6,422 nt of DNA from CAVPGH01 sp046726955. GTDB taxonomy: Bacteria; Acidobacteriota; Vicinamibacteria; Fen-336. Positions 4,766-6,422 of this stretch are shown here, one piece after another. The position numbers were made by a program, and so were the translations under genes. The notes below the pieces were generated by a model that did no database searches, was not told where the DNA came from, and saw only the letters and a list, made by a program, of their open reading frames with translations. The stretch spans positions 1 to 6,422 of the forward strand of contig JBKPBQ010000153.1 of the NCBI GenBank assembly GCA_046726955.1, read 5' to 3'. Each line of letters begins with the position of its first letter. Position 1 is the first letter of the stretch.

Positions 4766-6422
4766 CTAGAACCGGACTCCCACGGCCACCAGGTACTCAC
4801 GCGGGAACGGGTAGTTCGTCGTGGACGTCCCCGTTCCGAAGGCGCTGCCCTTGATGTAGCCGGTCGGGATGCCCAGGCTGTCGAGCGGGCTGTTGGGGTC
4901 GGGGGTCGTCGAGATGTTCGTGCTGATGAGCGGCGTCGAGTTGAAGACGTTGCGGACCTCGAACTTCACCCACGGGCGCAGGGTCTTGTAGACGGGGATG
5001 CTGTAGTTCAGCGAGAAGTCGAGGAGGCTCGCTCCCTCGAAGCGCTCGGAGCCGCGGCCCGCCGCGTAGAAGATCGTCTGGCTCGTGGGCAGCGTGGCGT
5101 AGAGGGCCGACCCGATCGCCTGCTGCTCGGCGGTCAGGGGCTGGCCGGCGGAGCGGATGCTGTAGGCAGTGCCCGAGTTGTAGCGATAGAGCAACCCGAA
5201 AGTGGCGGTGCCCGCCTTGCCCAGGCCGAGGTCGTAGGTCGTCCACGCGCGGACCTTGTGCTGCTGGTAGCCCACGAGCGGTCCGATGGGATAGCTCCGC
5301 GCCTCGTCGAAGATCTCCGGGTAGTAGCCGGTGAAGACCGAAGGCGCGCCCGGCTGGTTCGGCGCCTCGCCTTCGTAGTTCCCGTCGTTGTTGAGCTGGA
5401 GCGTGTAGTGGCCCTCGATGTTCCACCGGCTGTTGACCCGGTAGCTGGTCTGGAACTGCAACCCGTCGTACTTGCGTTCCGGGTCGTCGGTGTTCGCCCA
5501 GAGGATGTTCGAGAACTCGCCGAAGTCGATGCCGTTCTTGACCACGTGGGTGGTGCCCGTCTGCTGCGTCACGAACTGGGTGATGAAGTCCGTGATGCGG
5601 CGGTGCGTGTAGATGACCTTGAAGTAGCCGTTGTTGCCGAGCTGCGTCCCCGCTGCCGCCGTCCACTCCTTGGTCACCGGGCTCTTGGCGTCGGGCCCGT
5701 AGAACACGTTCGCGGTGGGGAAGACGCCGGTGATGACTTGCGTGTAGTTCGCGGGGTCGATGCCGGGGGCGAAGTCGCGTCCCTGGCCCGCGGGCCCCGT
5801 GTACATGTAGTAGATCGCGTCGGGGTTGCCGACGTTCGTGCTCTTCGCGAACTGGGTCTCGCTGTACTTCCCGGCGTACCACGAGTAGGTCCCCTCCAGC
5901 TTGAACTTCCCGTCGCCCCTCGGGTCGAAGGCCGCCCCGAGGCGGGGGACGATGCGGCTCGCGCTGAAGGGCTGGAGGCCGCCCGTCGCGTCCGCGCTCG
6001 CCCATTCCGCTCGGGCGCCGAGGTTGAACGTCCAGTGGGCGTTGAGCGCCCACTTGTCGTTCACGTAGACGCTGTTCGTCGTGGTGTCGACCTCGGCCCC
6101 GCGTACCGCCTGCCAGTTCTGGAGCTGGCTCACACCCGGCGTGAAGACGGGGATCACGTAGCCGTTGGCGTCGAAGGCCGGCTTGCCGTCGGCGCCCGTC
6201 AGGTAGTCGGTGTAGAAGACGTAGTTCGTCGAGGACTGGGAGTTCCCGCCGATGTTCGTGGAGCGGTAGCTCTCGAACCCGACCTTGATGTCGTGCTTGC
6301 CCAGGCTCTTCGTGGACAGGAAGTAGGAGAGCGAGGCCGCGAGCTGCCGGTTGTTGCGCGACTCCGGATCCGTGGCGTCGAAGTAGGGGGCGTTGTAGTG
6401 GGCGAGGACGCTCTGGGCGATG
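4766..6422 (-). CDS. TonB-dependent outer-membrane receptor (Oar-like), C-terminal beta-barrel part; 5' end beyond the window
   Basis: This is the C-terminal 551 or so residues of a 22-stranded outer-membrane barrel that imports large nutrients or chelates with energy from TonB. The frame is open to the right edge, and the GTG at 6157 is an internal valine: upstream the reading continues KHDIKVGFESYRS (6298-6260) and TNYVFYTDYL, typical barrel strands. Recognisable stretches include YVNDKWALNAHWTFNLGARA (a near-universal strand pair), RIVPRLGAAFDP, and EVRNVFN close to the end. The protein ends REYLVAVGVRF, a C-terminal Phe beta-signal recognised by the Bam complex. The plug and any N-terminal carboxypeptidase-like regulatory domain would lie outside the window. 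The aromatic-rich strands and long loops resemble the large Oar-type receptors common in Acidobacteriota. The substrate is not identifiable. TAG is at 4768-4766. Confidence 0.92.
   Translation of the reverse strand, partial: IAQSVLAHYNAPYFDATDPESRNNRQLAASLSYFLSTKSLGKHDIKVGFESYRSTNIGGNSQSSTNYVFYTDYLTGADGKPAFDANGYVIPVFTPGVSQLQNWQAVRGAEVDTTTNSVYVNDKWALNAHWTFNLGARAEWASADATGGLQPFSASRIVPRLGAAFDPRGDGKFKLEGTYSWYAGKYSETQFAKSTNVGNPDAIYYMYTGPAGQGRDFAPGIDPANYTQVITGVFPTANVFYGPDAKSPVTKEWTAAAGTQLGNNGYFKVIYTHRRITDFITQFVTQQTGTTHVVKNGIDFGEFSNILWANTDDPERKYDGLQFQTSYRVNSRWNIEGHYTLQLNNDGNYEGEAPNQPGAPSVFTGYYPEIFDEARSYPIGPLVGYQQHKVRAWTTYDLGLGKAGTATFGLLYRYNSGTAYSIRSAGQPLTAEQQAIGSALYATLPTSQTIFYAAGRGSERFEGASLLDFSLNYSIPVYKTLRPWVKFEVRNVFNSTPLISTNISTTPDPNSPLDSLGIPTGYIKGSAFGTGTSTTNYPFPREYLVAVGVRF

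Noticed and set aside
3478..4854. Plus-strand 458-codon frame overlapping the serine hydrolase
   Set aside because: It is Arg/Pro/Gly-rich, typical of a shifted frame in GC-rich DNA; the hydrolase frame has the catalytic motifs.
4797..6053. Second minus-strand frame of 418 codons overlapping the TonB receptor gene
   Set aside because: It is an R/P/G-rich shadow frame of the receptor gene, without recognisable motifs.
1..6422. Search for mobile elements, CRISPR arrays, tRNAs, toxin-antitoxin or defence genes
   Set aside because: No transposase or integrase motifs, regular spacer-repeat arrays, cloverleaf-like sequences or small paired genes were seen; the gaps between genes are at most 135 bp.

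Overview
The window is a high-GC stretch of bacterial chromosome (roughly two-thirds G+C, with G/C-rich third codon positions). It carries five protein genes packed with short gaps. The best guess for the source is an Acidobacteriota-like Gram-negative bacterium. Three things suggest this: a long TonB-dependent receptor of the Oar-like kind, a small secreted protein with the DPQIGTWKLN start that I associate with acidobacterial genomes, and a membrane-anchored PLD-type phosphatidyltransferase with an HRR first motif. This assignment is inference from family resemblance, not from a marker gene.

Layout: (1) positions 1-1262, plus strand, the 3' part of a cardiolipin synthase/phospholipase D family enzyme whose start lies before the window. 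(2) 1263-1397, an intergenic region with three CTAAC direct repeats spaced exactly 11 bp apart, just ahead of a -10-like box. It looks like a binding site for an OmpR/PhoB-type response regulator driving the next gene. (3) 1398-2771, plus strand, a cytoplasmic BBE-type FAD-linked oxidoreductase. (4) 2772-2854, a convergent junction with a perfect 13-bp hairpin and a second small hairpin. (5) 2855-3319, minus strand, a 154-aa secreted protein of unknown function. (6) 3320-3451, a divergent promoter region. (7) 3452-4720, plus strand, an exported serine hydrolase of the class C beta-lactamase/6-aminohexanoate-dimer hydrolase type. (8) 4721-4765, a 45-bp convergent junction filled by a second long hairpin. 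(9) 4766-6422, minus strand, the C-terminal part of a TonB-dependent outer-membrane receptor that runs off the right edge.

The genes do not form one operon: orientations run + + - + -, and each has its own start signals. Four of the five products are predicted to act in or beyond the cell envelope (membrane lipid synthesis, a periplasmic or secreted protein, an exported hydrolase, outer-membrane uptake). That is a loose theme rather than a demonstrated pathway. Strong Shine-Dalgarno sequences fix the starts of the three complete genes.

I see no mobile element, CRISPR array, RNA gene or defence system, and no clear sign of an undescribed multi-gene system. The most interesting non-coding signals are the 11-bp phased CTAAC triplet and the two long hairpins filling both convergent junctions. 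No gap between genes exceeds 135 bp.
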